In this document: in pieces, positions 23,868-32,706 of the stretch
Layout: the number at the start of each line of letters is the position of its first letter
Numbering within the stretch: position 1 is the stretch's first letter
Source of the DNA: an uncultured Burkholderiales bacterium
GTDB taxonomy: Bacteria; Pseudomonadota; Gammaproteobacteria; Burkholderiales; Burkholderiaceae_C
Direction of reading: 5' to 3'
NCBI GenBank assembly: GCA_943908475.1
Contig: CALTTG010000010.1
Coordinates: 18,119-82,118, forward strand
DNA: 64,000 nt
Program-made: the position numbers and the translations under genes
Notes under the pieces: model-generated
The model's input: the letters and a program-made list of their open reading frames with translations, nothing else
The model's database searches: none
Told to the model about the DNA's origin: nothing

Positions 23868-26800
23868 TTGAGAACGCCTGCTTTGCGCCCCGTCATCACT
23901 TTTCCCGAATCGCTGCCCGTCTCTGGCAAACGCACCGACATTGAGTCCGCCCTGCGTGACCACCAGGTGGTCATCGTGTGCGGCGAAACGGGCTCGGGCA
24001 AAACGACCCAGTTGCCCAAGATCGCCTTGAGCATGGGGCGAGGGGGCTGGGGACAAGCGCCGGTGCCGGGCAAGCGGTCCCAGTTGATCGGCCATACGCA
24101 GCCTCGCCGAATTGCGGCCTCCAGCGTGGCCAAGCGCATTGCCGAAGAGTTGAACACGCCCTTGGGCGAGGTGGTGGGCTACAAGGTTCGTTTCCAAGAC
24201 CGGCTGCAGCCCGGCGCCAGCGTCAAGCTGATGACCGACGGCATTTTGCTGGCCGAGACCCAAAGCGACCCCGATCTGCGCGCCTACGACACGATCATCA
24301 TCGACGAGGCCCACGAGCGCAGTCTGAACATCGATTTTCTGCTGGGCTATTTGCGCCAGTTGCTGCCCCGTCGGCCTGACCTGAAGATCATCGTCACCTC
24401 GGCCACCATCGACGCCGACCGCTTTGCGCAACACTTCGCCAGCGCCAGGGGGCCGGCGCCGGTCATCATGGTCTCAGGTCGACTGTTTCCAGTGGAGCAG
24501 CGTTACCGCCCGTTTGAGGAAAGCCGCGAATACGGCCTGAACGAAGCCATCGCCGATGGCGTGGACGAGTTGTGGCGCGAGGGCTCGGGCGACATCCTCG
24601 TGTTTTTGCCCGGCGAGCGCGAGATTCGCGAAGCGGCAGACCACCTTCGCAAGCACTTTGCCCACCACAGGGTGGTGGCCCAGGTGTTGCCTTTGTTCGC
24701 CCGTTTGAGCCAAGCCGAGCAGGACCTGGTCTTCCAGACCGGCAACGGCCGCCGCATCGTGCTGGCCACCAACGTGGCCGAAACGTCGCTCACGGTGCCC
24801 GGCATTCGCTACGTGATCGACAGTGGCAGTGCACGCGTCAAGCGCTACAGCTTCCGCAACAAGGTCGAGCAATTGCAGATTGAGCCGATCAGCCAAGCAG
24901 CGGCCAACCAGCGCGCCGGCCGGTGTGGTCGGGTTGCCAACGGCATCTGCATCCGCCTGTACGACGAGAAGGATTTCAACGCCCGACCGCGCTTCACCGA
25001 CCCAGAGATTCTGCGCAGTTCATTGGCCGGTGTGATCTTGCGGATGAAGTCCCTTCACCTGGGGCATGTCGAAGACTTCCCCTTCATCGAGCCGCCACTG
25101 CGCAAGGCCATCGCCGACGGCTACCAGCTGCTCAACGAGTTGGGCGCGGTCGACGACGACAACGAGATCACCCCGTTGGGGCAGACACTCGCCCGCCTGC
25201 CACTCGACCCCCGTGTGGGCCGCATGATCCTGGAGGCCAAAGACCGCCAAGCCCTGGCCGAGGTGCTGGTGATTGCGGCCTCGTTGAGCGTGCAGGACGT
25301 GCGCGATCGGCCCATTGACCAGCAGCAACAGGCCGACACCAAGCACAAGCAGTTCGACGACGAGAAGTCGGAGTTCATGGGCACCATCAAGCTCTGGCGG
25401 TGGTTGGATGAATCGCGCGGCGGTCATGGCCAACATGGGCCGGGCGAGGCCGAGAAGCACAAGCTCAGCCACCGCAAATACGAGGCCCTGCTGCGCGAAA
25501 ATTTCATCAACCCGCGTCGGGTGCGTGAATGGAAAGACGTCTACAGCCAGCTCCACACGGTGGTGGCCGAGCACAGCTGGCGCCTCAATGGCAGCCCCGC
25601 GACCTACGAACAGGTGCACTTGTCCCTGCTGTCGGGTCTGTTGGGCAATGTGGGCTGCAAGAGCGACGACGAAGACTGGTACTTGGGCGCCCGAGGCATC
25701 AAGTTTTTCAAGCACCCCGGCGCCAATCTGAGTAAAAAGCCTGGGCGTTGGATCTTGGCCGCCGAGTTGGTGGAGACCGCCCGCTTGTATGGTCGAGGCG
25801 TGGCCACCATCGAGCAGCCCTGGTTGATCCAGATGGGCGCTCACCTGCTCAAGAAGCAGCTGCTCGAGCCCCACTGGGAAAAGAAAGCGGCTGAGGTGGT
25901 GGCCCTGGAGCGGGCGACGCTGTATGGCCTGGTGGTCTACAACAACAAACGCGTGAATTTTGGCTTGGTCAATGCGACAGAGGCCCGAGACATTTTCATC
26001 CGTGAGGCGCTGGTGGGCGACGAGTGGGAGACACGCCTGCCGTTCCTGGCGCACAACCGCAAGCTGATCGCCCAGGTGGAGCAGCTGGAGCACAAGTCTC
26101 GCCGGCAAGATGTGCTGGTGGACGACCAGCTCATCCACGCTTTCTATGACGCACAGATTCCACCCGAGGTGATGAGCGGTGCCAGCTTCGAGCGTTGGTA
26201 CAAGGTGGCCAGTCGCGAGAACCCCAAGCTGCTGTACCTCAGCCGCGAAGAGCTGATGCGGCATGAGGCCGCCGGCATCACCAGCAGCGCTTTTCCCAAA
26301 GTGCTGCGTGTGGGCGGCGTGGACTGCGCCACGGCCTACCTGCACCAGCCTGGAGACCCGCGCGATGGCGTGACCGTGACGGTGCCCATTTTTGCGCTCA
26401 ACCAAGTCAGCGACGAAACGGGTGAATGGCTCGTGCCCGGCATGCTCAAGGACAAGGTACTGGCCCTGGTCAAAAGCCTGCATCAAAAGCCACGCGCGCG
26501 GCTGGTGCCGCTGCCCGAGTACGCCGAGAGTTTCGTGCAGTCGGTCGAATTCGGCAAAGGCGGGTTGATGGAGGTGCTGCTCAAAGCCGTGCGAGACAAG
26601 ACGCAGCTCGACATCAAGCGGGCCGACTTCAAGCTGGACATGCTGTCGCCCCATCTGTTCATGAATTACCTGGTCGTGGACGAGCATGGGCGGCAACTGG
26701 CCATGGGCCGCAATCTGCCCGCGATCAAGGCCGAGCTGGGGTCGCTGGCCCGTGGCGCCTTTCAAGCGCTGGCTGCGTTGAAGACGCAGGCCGTGGTCCA

Positions 26801-27773
26801 GGCGGGGCCCGCTGGCGAGGCCTCACAGACTGACAGCCCGCCCAAGGAGCCGCAGCGGGTGGCGGGGGCTGGCCAAGGGAAGGGAGCCTCACGTGTTGAA
26901 TCGGAACGCCCCCGCGTCACGGCCATCCAGCCCCTCACCGACTGGACCTTTGGCGAGTTGCCCGAGCTCATGGAGATCTCTCGGGGTGGTCACACCCTGA
27001 TTGGCTTTCCGGCCCTGGTCGACAAAGGCACGCATGTGGAGATCGAGGTGTTTGACGAACCCGATGTGGCGGCGGCCAAGCATCGGGTGGGCTTGCGCAG
27101 GCTCATTGCCCTGCAGATCAAGGAACCGTTGAAGTACCTGGAGAAAAACATCCCGGACCTTCAGAAAATGGCCATGGCTTACATGACCCTGGGCACCATG
27201 GAGGAGTTGCGTGAGCAGATCATCGACGTGGCCCTGGACCGCGCCTACTTGCACGACCCCTTGCCGGCCAATGCGGCAGCGTTCAAAGCGCGGATCGAGG
27301 AAGGGCGCACTCGCTTGAACCTGATCGCCCAAGAGGTGGCCCGACTGGCGGGCACCGTGCTGGTGGAGTACGCAGCGGCCGCGCGCAAGCTCAAAGACTC
27401 GCGCCCCCCGAAGGACGTGGCCGACGACGTTCAGGCCCAACTGCAGCGTTTGTGCCCCAAGCGGTTTGTGGTGGCCACCCCCTATGCGCAGTTGCAGCAT
27501 TTCGCGCGTTACCTCAAGGCCATCACCTTGCGCCTGGATAAATTCAAGGGCGACCCGGCCCGGGATGCCCAGCGCATGGCCGAATTGCGCCCGCTGGATC
27601 AGCGCTACACCCGCCGACTGGCCGAGCTCAAGGGTACCCACGACGCTCGGCTCGATGAATTTCGATGGCTGCTGGAGGAGCTGCGTGTGAGCCTCTTTGC
27701 CCAAGAGTTGCGCACCCCTCAACCCGTCAGCATCAAGCGCCTCGAAAAGGTTTGGCAGCAACTGCAGGCCTGA
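23868..27773 (+). CDS. hrpA: ATP-dependent RNA helicase HrpA
   Basis: The 1,301-residue protein is a DEAH-box helicase: Walker A GETGSGKTT near 39-47, DEAH in IIIDEAHERS near 144-153, and motif VI QRAGRCGR near 346. The C-terminal DUF3418 region of HrpA runs from about 700 on. HrpA rescues stalled or colliding ribosomes and processes mRNA in E. coli. The length matches E. coli HrpA (1,300). The start appears to be TTG at 23868, because no ATG or GTG precedes the conserved region; the ribosome site is weak, so the first residues are uncertain. Confidence 0.93.
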   Translation: MRTPALRPVITFPESLPVSGKRTDIESALRDHQVVIVCGETGSGKTTQLPKIALSMGRGGWGQAPVPGKRSQLIGHTQPRRIAASSVAKRIAEELNTPLGEVVGYKVRFQDRLQPGASVKLMTDGILLAETQSDPDLRAYDTIIIDEAHERSLNIDFLLGYLRQLLPRRPDLKIIVTSATIDADRFAQHFASARGPAPVIMVSGRLFPVEQRYRPFEESREYGLNEAIADGVDELWREGSGDILVFLPGEREIREAADHLRKHFAHHRVVAQVLPLFARLSQAEQDLVFQTGNGRRIVLATNVAETSLTVPGIRYVIDSGSARVKRYSFRNKVEQLQIEPISQAAANQRAGRCGRVANGICIRLYDEKDFNARPRFTDPEILRSSLAGVILRMKSLHLGHVEDFPFIEPPLRKAIADGYQLLNELGAVDDDNEITPLGQTLARLPLDPRVGRMILEAKDRQALAEVLVIAASLSVQDVRDRPIDQQQQADTKHKQFDDEKSEFMGTIKLWRWLDESRGGHGQHGPGEAEKHKLSHRKYEALLRENFINPRRVREWKDVYSQLHTVVAEHSWRLNGSPATYEQVHLSLLSGLLGNVGCKSDDEDWYLGARGIKFFKHPGANLSKKPGRWILAAELVETARLYGRGVATIEQPWLIQMGAHLLKKQLLEPHWEKKAAEVVALERATLYGLVVYNNKRVNFGLVNATEARDIFIREALVGDEWETRLPFLAHNRKLIAQVEQLEHKSRRQDVLVDDQLIHAFYDAQIPPEVMSGASFERWYKVASRENPKLLYLSREELMRHEAAGITSSAFPKVLRVGGVDCATAYLHQPGDPRDGVTVTVPIFALNQVSDETGEWLVPGMLKDKVLALVKSLHQKPRARLVPLPEYAESFVQSVEFGKGGLMEVLLKAVRDKTQLDIKRADFKLDMLSPHLFMNYLVVDEHGRQLAMGRNLPAIKAELGSLARGAFQALAALKTQAVVQAGPAGEASQTDSPPKEPQRVAGAGQGKGASRVESERPRVTAIQPLTDWTFGELPELMEISRGGHTLIGFPALVDKGTHVEIEVFDEPDVAAAKHRVGLRRLIALQIKEPLKYLEKNIPDLQKMAMAYMTLGTMEELREQIIDVALDRAYLHDPLPANAAAFKARIEEGRTRLNLIAQEVARLAGTVLVEYAAAARKLKDSRPPKDVADDVQAQLQRLCPKRFVVATPYAQLQHFARYLKAITLRLDKFKGDPARDAQRMAELRPLDQRYTRRLAELKGTHDARLDEFRWLLEELRVSLFAQELRTPQPVSIKRLEKVWQQLQA

Positions 27774-27817
27774 TGGGCTCTGCAGTGTCGAGGCCGTGGT
27801 ATAGTCATGTTCTCAGT

Positions 27818-27894
27818 CGGGGCGTAGCGCAGCCTGGTAGCGCATCTGCTTTGGGAGCAGAGGGTCGTGAGTTCGAATCCCACCGCCCCGACCA
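27818..27894 (+). tRNA. tRNA-Pro (anticodon TGG)
   Basis: The 77-base gene folds as a cloverleaf: acceptor CGGGGCG pairs with CGCCCCG, the D-arm region is AGCGCAGCCTGGTAGCGC, and the anticodon stem TCTGC/GCAGA (27845-27849 and 27857-27861) holds the loop TTTGGGA with anticodon TGG at 27852-27854. The T-loop is GTTCGAATC, and CCA is encoded. It reads CCA codons and, by wobble, other proline codons. A candidate -10 box TATAGT lies at 27800-27805. Confidence 0.97.
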
Positions 27895-27903
27895 AAAATT
27901 CGA

Positions 27904-27939
27904 CGGCTCAGCATCTTTGGTGCTGAGCCGTTTTGTTTT
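27904..27939 (+). terminator. Intrinsic terminator of tRNA-Pro
   Basis: CGGCTCAGCA (27904-27913) and TGCTGAGCCG (27921-27930) form a perfect 10 bp stem with a 7-base loop, followed by TTTTGTTTT. It lies 9 bases after the tRNA. Confidence 0.9.
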
Positions 27940-27957
27940 GGGGCCACGTTGGGATCT

Positions 27958-28788
27958 TCACAGCGGCAGCACCTGCGCCTTGCCACTGAACATCGGGCCA
28001 CACAGGATCTGATAGCCGTCGGCATCGAAGCCGGCGGCCACTTGGTCCAGCGTCCGCGCCTCGTCCAGAGACGTCGCCTTGCCCAGGTAGCACCAGTTGC
28101 GCACCACCAAGAATTCGCGCAGGCCATGGCCCTCTTCCACGATCGCGACCGCGCCGGGGTAGGGCCAGCAGTTCAGCCGAAGTTGCGCCATGGCTGCGGC
28201 CAGGCGTTCGCGGTGCGTGGCCAGCGTTTCTCGCCCTGCGCAGGCCCCGGCGCATCGATTCACCATCGACCGGAAACAAGGGCGACCCGCGCTGAGCTTT
28301 TCCAGGCCCAGCACACCCTCGCACAGCCCGTGTTCGTCGGCCAATTGAGACAGGGCTTCCCGCGCCGCGCGAGGGCTTCGGTACAGGCCGTGGAGGTGAG
28401 GCGTGTTCGCAAAATTCACCGACGTGGTCGACACCAAGGTCGGCGCATCGCCGGTGAGTTGCCACGCGCACAACTGGCGGTGCCGTCGCAAGCGCTGGTT
28501 TTTCAACGGCAGTTGCTCTTTGATCAGCTTGGCCTCCAGCAGCAGCGCGCCCAATTCGCCGGCGGTGCGGATGTGACTGATGCGGCGTGTCTGTCGCAGC
28601 AGGCTGGCTTCGTCCGGGTTGCGCAAATGGGCCATGACGCGGCTGCGGATGCTGATGCTTTTGCCGATGTACAGCGGCCATTCACTGTCGCCATGAAACA
28701 GGTAAACGCCGGGGGCCGACGGCAGGTCCCCCAGGGTCGACCGGAGCTGGTCAGTGTGGTGGGCAAGCTCAAGGGGGGCGGGGCACAT
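27958..28788 (-). CDS. cho: Excinuclease Cho (UvrC homologue)
   Basis: The 276-residue protein has the GIY-YIG nuclease domain at its N-terminus (PGVYLFHGDSEWPLYIGKS, then RRISHIRTAGELGALLLEA) and the C-terminal extension of Cho (ending in a segment such as DGYQILCGPMFSG). Cho makes the 3' incision in UvrABC-type repair when UvrC cannot. The start is taken as ATG 28788; in-frame codons back to 28866 (TTG) are possible but add residues not seen in the family. No LexA-type box (CTGT-N8-ACAG) was found upstream, so SOS control is not supported here. Confidence 0.88.
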   Translation of the reverse strand: MCPAPLELAHHTDQLRSTLGDLPSAPGVYLFHGDSEWPLYIGKSISIRSRVMAHLRNPDEASLLRQTRRISHIRTAGELGALLLEAKLIKEQLPLKNQRLRRHRQLCAWQLTGDAPTLVSTTSVNFANTPHLHGLYRSPRAAREALSQLADEHGLCEGVLGLEKLSAGRPCFRSMVNRCAGACAGRETLATHRERLAAAMAQLRLNCWPYPGAVAIVEEGHGLREFLVVRNWCYLGKATSLDEARTLDQVAAGFDADGYQILCGPMFSGKAQVLPL

Positions 28789-28952
28789 GACGCCATCTTC
28801 CCGTGTTTTTGCCCCCTGTGTGGCCCCTGTTTGGCCCCAAAAGAGGCGGCGGTCGGCCATGTACAATCGTTGTCAAAGGGCTTCTCGATGGAAGGCCTGC
28901 TTCACTTCATGTCACATGGCCAGTCGCTGCAAGGTGCTGGCCTTTGTTCTTG

Positions 28953-29483
28953 ATGAGCCCCACGTCCAAACCATTGCCTGAGGTCTATTTGCCACCGTCC
29001 GAAGAGGGGCAGTTCAACCCGCGTGTGCCCGGGATTGACTACGGCGTGCTCGATGAGCTCATGGGCTACAGCGTGCGCCGCGCCCAGATCGTGATGTACG
29101 AAGATTTCATCGCCTCACTCGCCTCCTGGCAGGTCACGCCGCCGCGGTTTTCAGCGTTGGTGATCATCGCCCGCAATCCGGGTCTCAAGCTGACCGAGTT
29201 GGCGCGCATCCTGGGCATTGCGCGCTCTGGCGCCGTGGCCTTGATCGACTCACTGGCCGACATGGCTTATGTGGAGCGCCGGCCCAGCCCGACCGACCGC
29301 CGTGCCTTGGGCTTGTTCCTCACTCCGCAGGGCCGGGTCGATTTGCCCCTCATCATCGATGCGGTGAAGGCGCACGACCGGCGTGCCACGCAGCCCTTGT
29401 CGCCGCAAGAGTTCGCCCAGTTGCAAGAATTGCTGGCTCGTTTGATGTCGGCGCCTGTGCGCTCTGCGGGTGCCCAACCATGA
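28953..29483 (+). CDS. MarR family transcriptional regulator
   Basis: The 176-residue protein has the MarR winged-helix core: LTELARILGIARSGAVALIDSL (recognition helix region) followed by the wing YVERRPSPTDRRALGLFLT. It probably binds DNA as a dimer, and its ligand is unknown. The ribosome site upstream of ATG 28953 is weak (AAGGTG about 17 bases away), so the start is uncertain. The stop overlaps the next gene by 4 bp (ATGA). Confidence 0.85.
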   Translation: MSPTSKPLPEVYLPPSEEGQFNPRVPGIDYGVLDELMGYSVRRAQIVMYEDFIASLASWQVTPPRFSALVIIARNPGLKLTELARILGIARSGAVALIDSLADMAYVERRPSPTDRRALGLFLTPQGRVDLPLIIDAVKAHDRRATQPLSPQEFAQLQELLARLMSAPVRSAGAQP

Positions 29484-30070
29484 ACCACAGTCCCTTTTAC
29501 GCCCACCTGTCGCGCTTGCGATTCATCAAGCGCTGGGGGTTGATGCGCAACGCCGTCGAGGAAGACGTGGCCCAGCACAGTTGGGAGGTGGCGGTGCTCG
29601 CCCATGCCCTGGCCGTGATCCGACGGGACGTGTTCGGCGGAGACATCGACCCCAATGCCGTGGCCACGCGAGCGCTTTTTCACGATGCCACCGAGGCCAT
29701 CACCGGTGATTTGCCCACGCCGGTGAAGTACTCGCCCGCCATGCGGCAAGCCACGGCGCACCTGGAAGATGAGGTGGGCCGCGAAATGGTGGCTCTGTTG
29801 CCCGCGCCCCTACAGGCCACCCTGCGCTCGGTGATGGACCACAACGAGTGGCCCGACGAGCATGCGCAGTTGGTGAAGGCTGCCGACCGCCTGGCGGCTT
29901 GGCTCAAGTGCAAGGCCGAGTTGCGCTACGGCAACCGAGAGTTCGAGCAGGCGGCGCAACAAATCGAACGCAAGATCCAAGACACCCTGTTGCCAGAGGT
30001 GCGTTACTTCCTCGACACCTTTGGCCCTGGTTACGACCTCACCCTCGACTCGTTGATGCGTGGCGATTGA
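29480..30070 (+). CDS. yfbR: HD-domain 5'-nucleotidase, YfbR-like
   Basis: The 196-residue protein has the YfbR-type HD metal site: H33 (AQHSWEVA), H68-D69 (ALFHDATEA) and D136 (KAADRLAAW), with E72 in the same cluster. The E. coli family member dephosphorylates deoxyribonucleoside 5'-monophosphates. It overlaps the MarR gene by 4 bp and precedes rdgC by 27 bases, which suggests one transcription unit. Confidence 0.88.
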   Translation: MNHSPFYAHLSRLRFIKRWGLMRNAVEEDVAQHSWEVAVLAHALAVIRRDVFGGDIDPNAVATRALFHDATEAITGDLPTPVKYSPAMRQATAHLEDEVGREMVALLPAPLQATLRSVMDHNEWPDEHAQLVKAADRLAAWLKCKAELRYGNREFEQAAQQIERKIQDTLLPEVRYFLDTFGPGYDLTLDSLMRGD

Positions 30071-30097
30071 GCCATCACCGCGGGCGGAAAGTTTTTC

Positions 30098-31114
30098 GTG
30101 TTCAAGAACCTGACGATTTACCGCATTGGGCCCGATTGGGCGCCTGATCTCTTGCGTGCCGACGAATTGCTGCGCCAATGCCAGTTTGTGCCTTGCGGGG
30201 CCACCCAGCAGAAGTCATTCGGTTGGATCGAACCGCGTGGGCAGGCCCATGGTCCTTTGGTGGAGTCGGTGGGCGGCCAATGGGTGTTCAAGTTGATGAC
30301 CGAACAGCGGGTGGTCCCCGGCTCGGTGGTCAAGCGCCGGGTGGAAGAGCTGGCCGACCAGGTCGAGCAGCAAACGGGCCGCAAGCCGGGCAAGAAGCTC
30401 CAGAAAGAGCTCAAAGAGCAGGCTTTGCTCGAGTTGCTGCCCATGGCGTTCACCAAGCAATCGGCCACCTTGGTGTGGCTTGACCCGCGTGAACGGCTGA
30501 TGTTGATCGACGCCAGCAGCGCCTCCAAAGCCGACGAGGTGGCCAGCACCTTGATCAAGAGCCTGGACGGTCAATTGTCGGCGCAGCCTTTGAACACGGC
30601 TGAGTCACCTGCTGCGTGCATGGCCGCATGGCTCAAAGACGGTGAGCCGCCCGCGGGCTTCACCATCGATCGCGAGTGCGAGCTCAAATCGAGCGACGAG
30701 CAAAAGTCGGTGGTGCGCTATGCCCGCCATCGGCTCGACACCGATGAGGTGCGTCAGCACATCCTCACGGGCAAGACCCCGACCCGGCTGGCCATGACCT
30801 GGCGCGACCGGGTGTCCTTCCTGTTGAGTGAGACGCTGCAGCTCAAGAAGCTGGCCTTGCTTGACGTGGTGATGGAGAGCCACAAGGGCTCCAACAAACC
30901 CGGCAAGGACGAGGCCTTCGATGCCGACGTGGCGATTGCCACTGGGGAGTTGTGCCAGCTCTTGCCTGACTTGATCGAGGCATTGGGGGGCGAGCAGGTC
31001 ATGGGGGCCGGTTTCTCGGCGGAAGGTGCGTCGTCGGACGTTCCTGCCGCCTCAGCCCCAACGAAGGTGTCCCAAGATGTCGATCAGGCCGAAGCGCCTG
31101 CGCCTTGGGACTGA
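30098..31114 (+). CDS. rdgC: Recombination-associated protein RdgC
   Basis: The 338-residue protein matches RdgC, with the N-terminus MFKNLTIYRIGPDW, the conserved segment FGWIEPRGQ and the C-terminal half typical of the family. RdgC forms a ring dimer that binds double-stranded DNA and limits RecA access. The GTG at 30098 is chosen because the family N-terminus begins there. A C-terminal tail rich in Ala, Ser and Pro is species-specific. Confidence 0.93.
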   Translation: MFKNLTIYRIGPDWAPDLLRADELLRQCQFVPCGATQQKSFGWIEPRGQAHGPLVESVGGQWVFKLMTEQRVVPGSVVKRRVEELADQVEQQTGRKPGKKLQKELKEQALLELLPMAFTKQSATLVWLDPRERLMLIDASSASKADEVASTLIKSLDGQLSAQPLNTAESPAACMAAWLKDGEPPAGFTIDRECELKSSDEQKSVVRYARHRLDTDEVRQHILTGKTPTRLAMTWRDRVSFLLSETLQLKKLALLDVVMESHKGSNKPGKDEAFDADVAIATGELCQLLPDLIEALGGEQVMGAGFSAEGASSDVPAASAPTKVSQDVDQAEAPAPWD

Positions 31115-31115
31115 A

Positions 31116-31802
31116 TCAACCATGGGTGCCCGTTGACCGAGTCAGGACCTGCTGCAGCCAATGCGCCAGGTCCTGAATTTCTTCGGGGCACACCGAGTGC
31201 GGCATGGCGTAGGTGTGCCAGCTGACCTCGTGATCCCAAGCACGCAGGGCCGTGAGCGCCGCCATGCCCCGGGCGGGCAGCACCACATCGTCGTGCGAGC
31301 CGTGGGCCAGGAAAATGGGGGTGCGCTGGTTCGCTGGGTGACGCTCGGTGGCCGTGAGGTCCGGCAAGGGCAGGTAGCCTGACAGCCCCACCAGGGCGGC
31401 CAGCGGCGCCGGGTGACGCAAGCCGGCCATCAGGGTCATGGCGCAACCCTGCGAAAAGCCCATCAGCACGATGCGCGAAGTCGGCATGCCGCGTGCCACC
31501 TCGCGCTCAATCAAGGCGTCGATGCGACGCTGTGAGGCCCTCAGCCCCGCCTCGTCTTCGATGCGCCCTCCGTTGGGCGTGGGGATGATGTCGTACCACG
31601 ACCGCATCTCGTAGCCCCCATTGATGCTCACGGGCATGTGGGGCGCACTGGGGAACACATAGCGAATGGGGCCCACACTGCGGAGGTCCATCTCGTCGCA
31701 AATGGGCACGAAGTCGGCGCCATCGGCCCCCAGGCCATGCAGCACGATGATGCTGGCGACCGGGTGGGGGGCGGTTTCGATCTCAATGACGTCGTCAGAC
31801 AT
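31116..31802 (-). CDS. Alpha/beta hydrolase of the phospholipase/carboxylesterase family
   Basis: The 228-residue protein has the esterase family fold and triad: S117 in GFSQGCA, D171 in the HGSHDDVV box, and H202 in AMPHSV. LHGLGADGADF near 21-31 is the oxyanion region. It is expected to hydrolyse short acyl or phospholipid esters in the cytoplasm. It is convergent with rdgC, with only one base between the two stop codons. Confidence 0.9.
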   Translation of the reverse strand: MSDDVIEIETAPHPVASIIVLHGLGADGADFVPICDEMDLRSVGPIRYVFPSAPHMPVSINGGYEMRSWYDIIPTPNGGRIEDEAGLRASQRRIDALIEREVARGMPTSRIVLMGFSQGCAMTLMAGLRHPAPLAALVGLSGYLPLPDLTATERHPANQRTPIFLAHGSHDDVVLPARGMAALTALRAWDHEVSWHTYAMPHSVCPEEIQDLAHWLQQVLTRSTGTHG

Positions 31803-31823
31803 GGGCTTGCAGCGTGGGGCGTG

Positions 31824-32654
31824 TCAAGCCGTCATCCTAGCCCACGGCCACACCAGCAGCCAGCCGCTGGTGGCCAGCAGCATCCAGGCGAATGCTCGCC
31901 GCATTGTGCGTTCGGGCAATCGGGTGGCCAGGGCAACGCCGCTGGAGACCGTCAGCATGCCGGCCAGCGCCATGGGCACGCCCATCGACCAATTCACGCG
32001 CTCGGCTTGGGCGTATGTGCCCAACGCGATGACCGAGCTGGGTGCCACAAGGGCCAGTGCCAGGCTTTGGGCCATGGCCTGACGCTGGCCAAACCAGCCG
32101 CTGAGGATGGGCGTGGCCACCAGCCCACCGCCAATGCCCAGCAGGCCCATGCTGCTGCCGCCCACCAGCCCCACCAGGGGGATGTAGCGCGGCGACAAAG
32201 CGCCCTTTCCAGGAGAGTCGGCGATGGCGTCAACGGGCGGCGTCTTGCGCGTTTGCTTCAGCATGTGCCAGGCCAAGCACCCGAGGAACAGGCTGAAAAT
32301 GGCGCGCAAGGTGTCTGGACTCAGGCCAGTGGCCCAGTGCGCCACGCCCCAGGTGGTGACACTGGCCATGCCGCCGATGGCCACCACCGTGTGCCAAGGG
32401 GCTGGGTGAACGCGGCTGTAGCGCCACCAGCCGATCAACAGGTTGGGCACCATCATCACCAGGGCGGTGCCTTGGGCCAAGGGCTGCTCCATGCCGTAGG
32501 CCAGCACGAGCAGGGGGATGGCCATCACCCCGCCGCCAATGCCGAACAGACCCCCGAAAAAACCCAAACCGGCACCCAACACCAGTGAGAGCGCGCCTTG
32601 CAGTGACCACATCCATTCCATGACGGGCATGTTCATTGATGGCTTCAATTGCAT
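31824..32654 (-). CDS. TSUP (TauE/SafE) family membrane transporter
   Basis: The roughly 276-residue protein has about eight hydrophobic segments and the two TSUP repeats (FFGGLFGIGGGVMAIPLLV near the N-terminus and GLLGIGGGLVATPILSG in the second half). Family members export sulfite, sulfoacetate or other organosulfur anions. The start may be ATG 32654 or the better spaced ATG at 32636. It is divergent from the LysR gene, which probably regulates it. Confidence 0.88.
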   Translation of the reverse strand: MQLKPSMNMPVMEWMWSLQGALSLVLGAGLGFFGGLFGIGGGVMAIPLLVLAYGMEQPLAQGTALVMMVPNLLIGWWRYSRVHPAPWHTVVAIGGMASVTTWGVAHWATGLSPDTLRAIFSLFLGCLAWHMLKQTRKTPPVDAIADSPGKGALSPRYIPLVGLVGGSSMGLLGIGGGLVATPILSGWFGQRQAMAQSLALALVAPSSVIALGTYAQAERVNWSMGVPMALAGMLTVSSGVALATRLPERTMRRAFAWMLLATSGWLLVWPWARMTA

Positions 32655-32688
32655 CAATGGTTTGAAATGAACTTGAATCGTGCGATGA

Positions 32689-32698
32689 ATTCATGAAT
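32689..32698. promoter_or_regulatory. Small palindrome between the TSUP gene and the LysR gene
   Basis: ATTCATGAAT is a perfect 10-base palindrome in the short intergenic gap, next to the LysR start. LysR family regulators commonly bind such AT-rich dyads (T-N11-A) between divergent genes. The site is too short to be conclusive. Confidence 0.3.
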
Positions 32699-32706
32699 GA
32701 TGGGGC

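Noticed and set aside
25020..26765. A 581-codon minus-strand frame opposite hrpA
   Set aside because: It is a shadow of the helicase gene with no motif.
27818..27894. tRNA-Pro as an integration site for a mobile element
   Set aside because: No repeat of the tRNA 3' end, integrase gene or shift in gene content was seen around it.
28789..28952. A possible LexA box upstream of cho
   Set aside because: I looked for CTGT-N8-ACAG on both strands and found none, so SOS control is not claimed.
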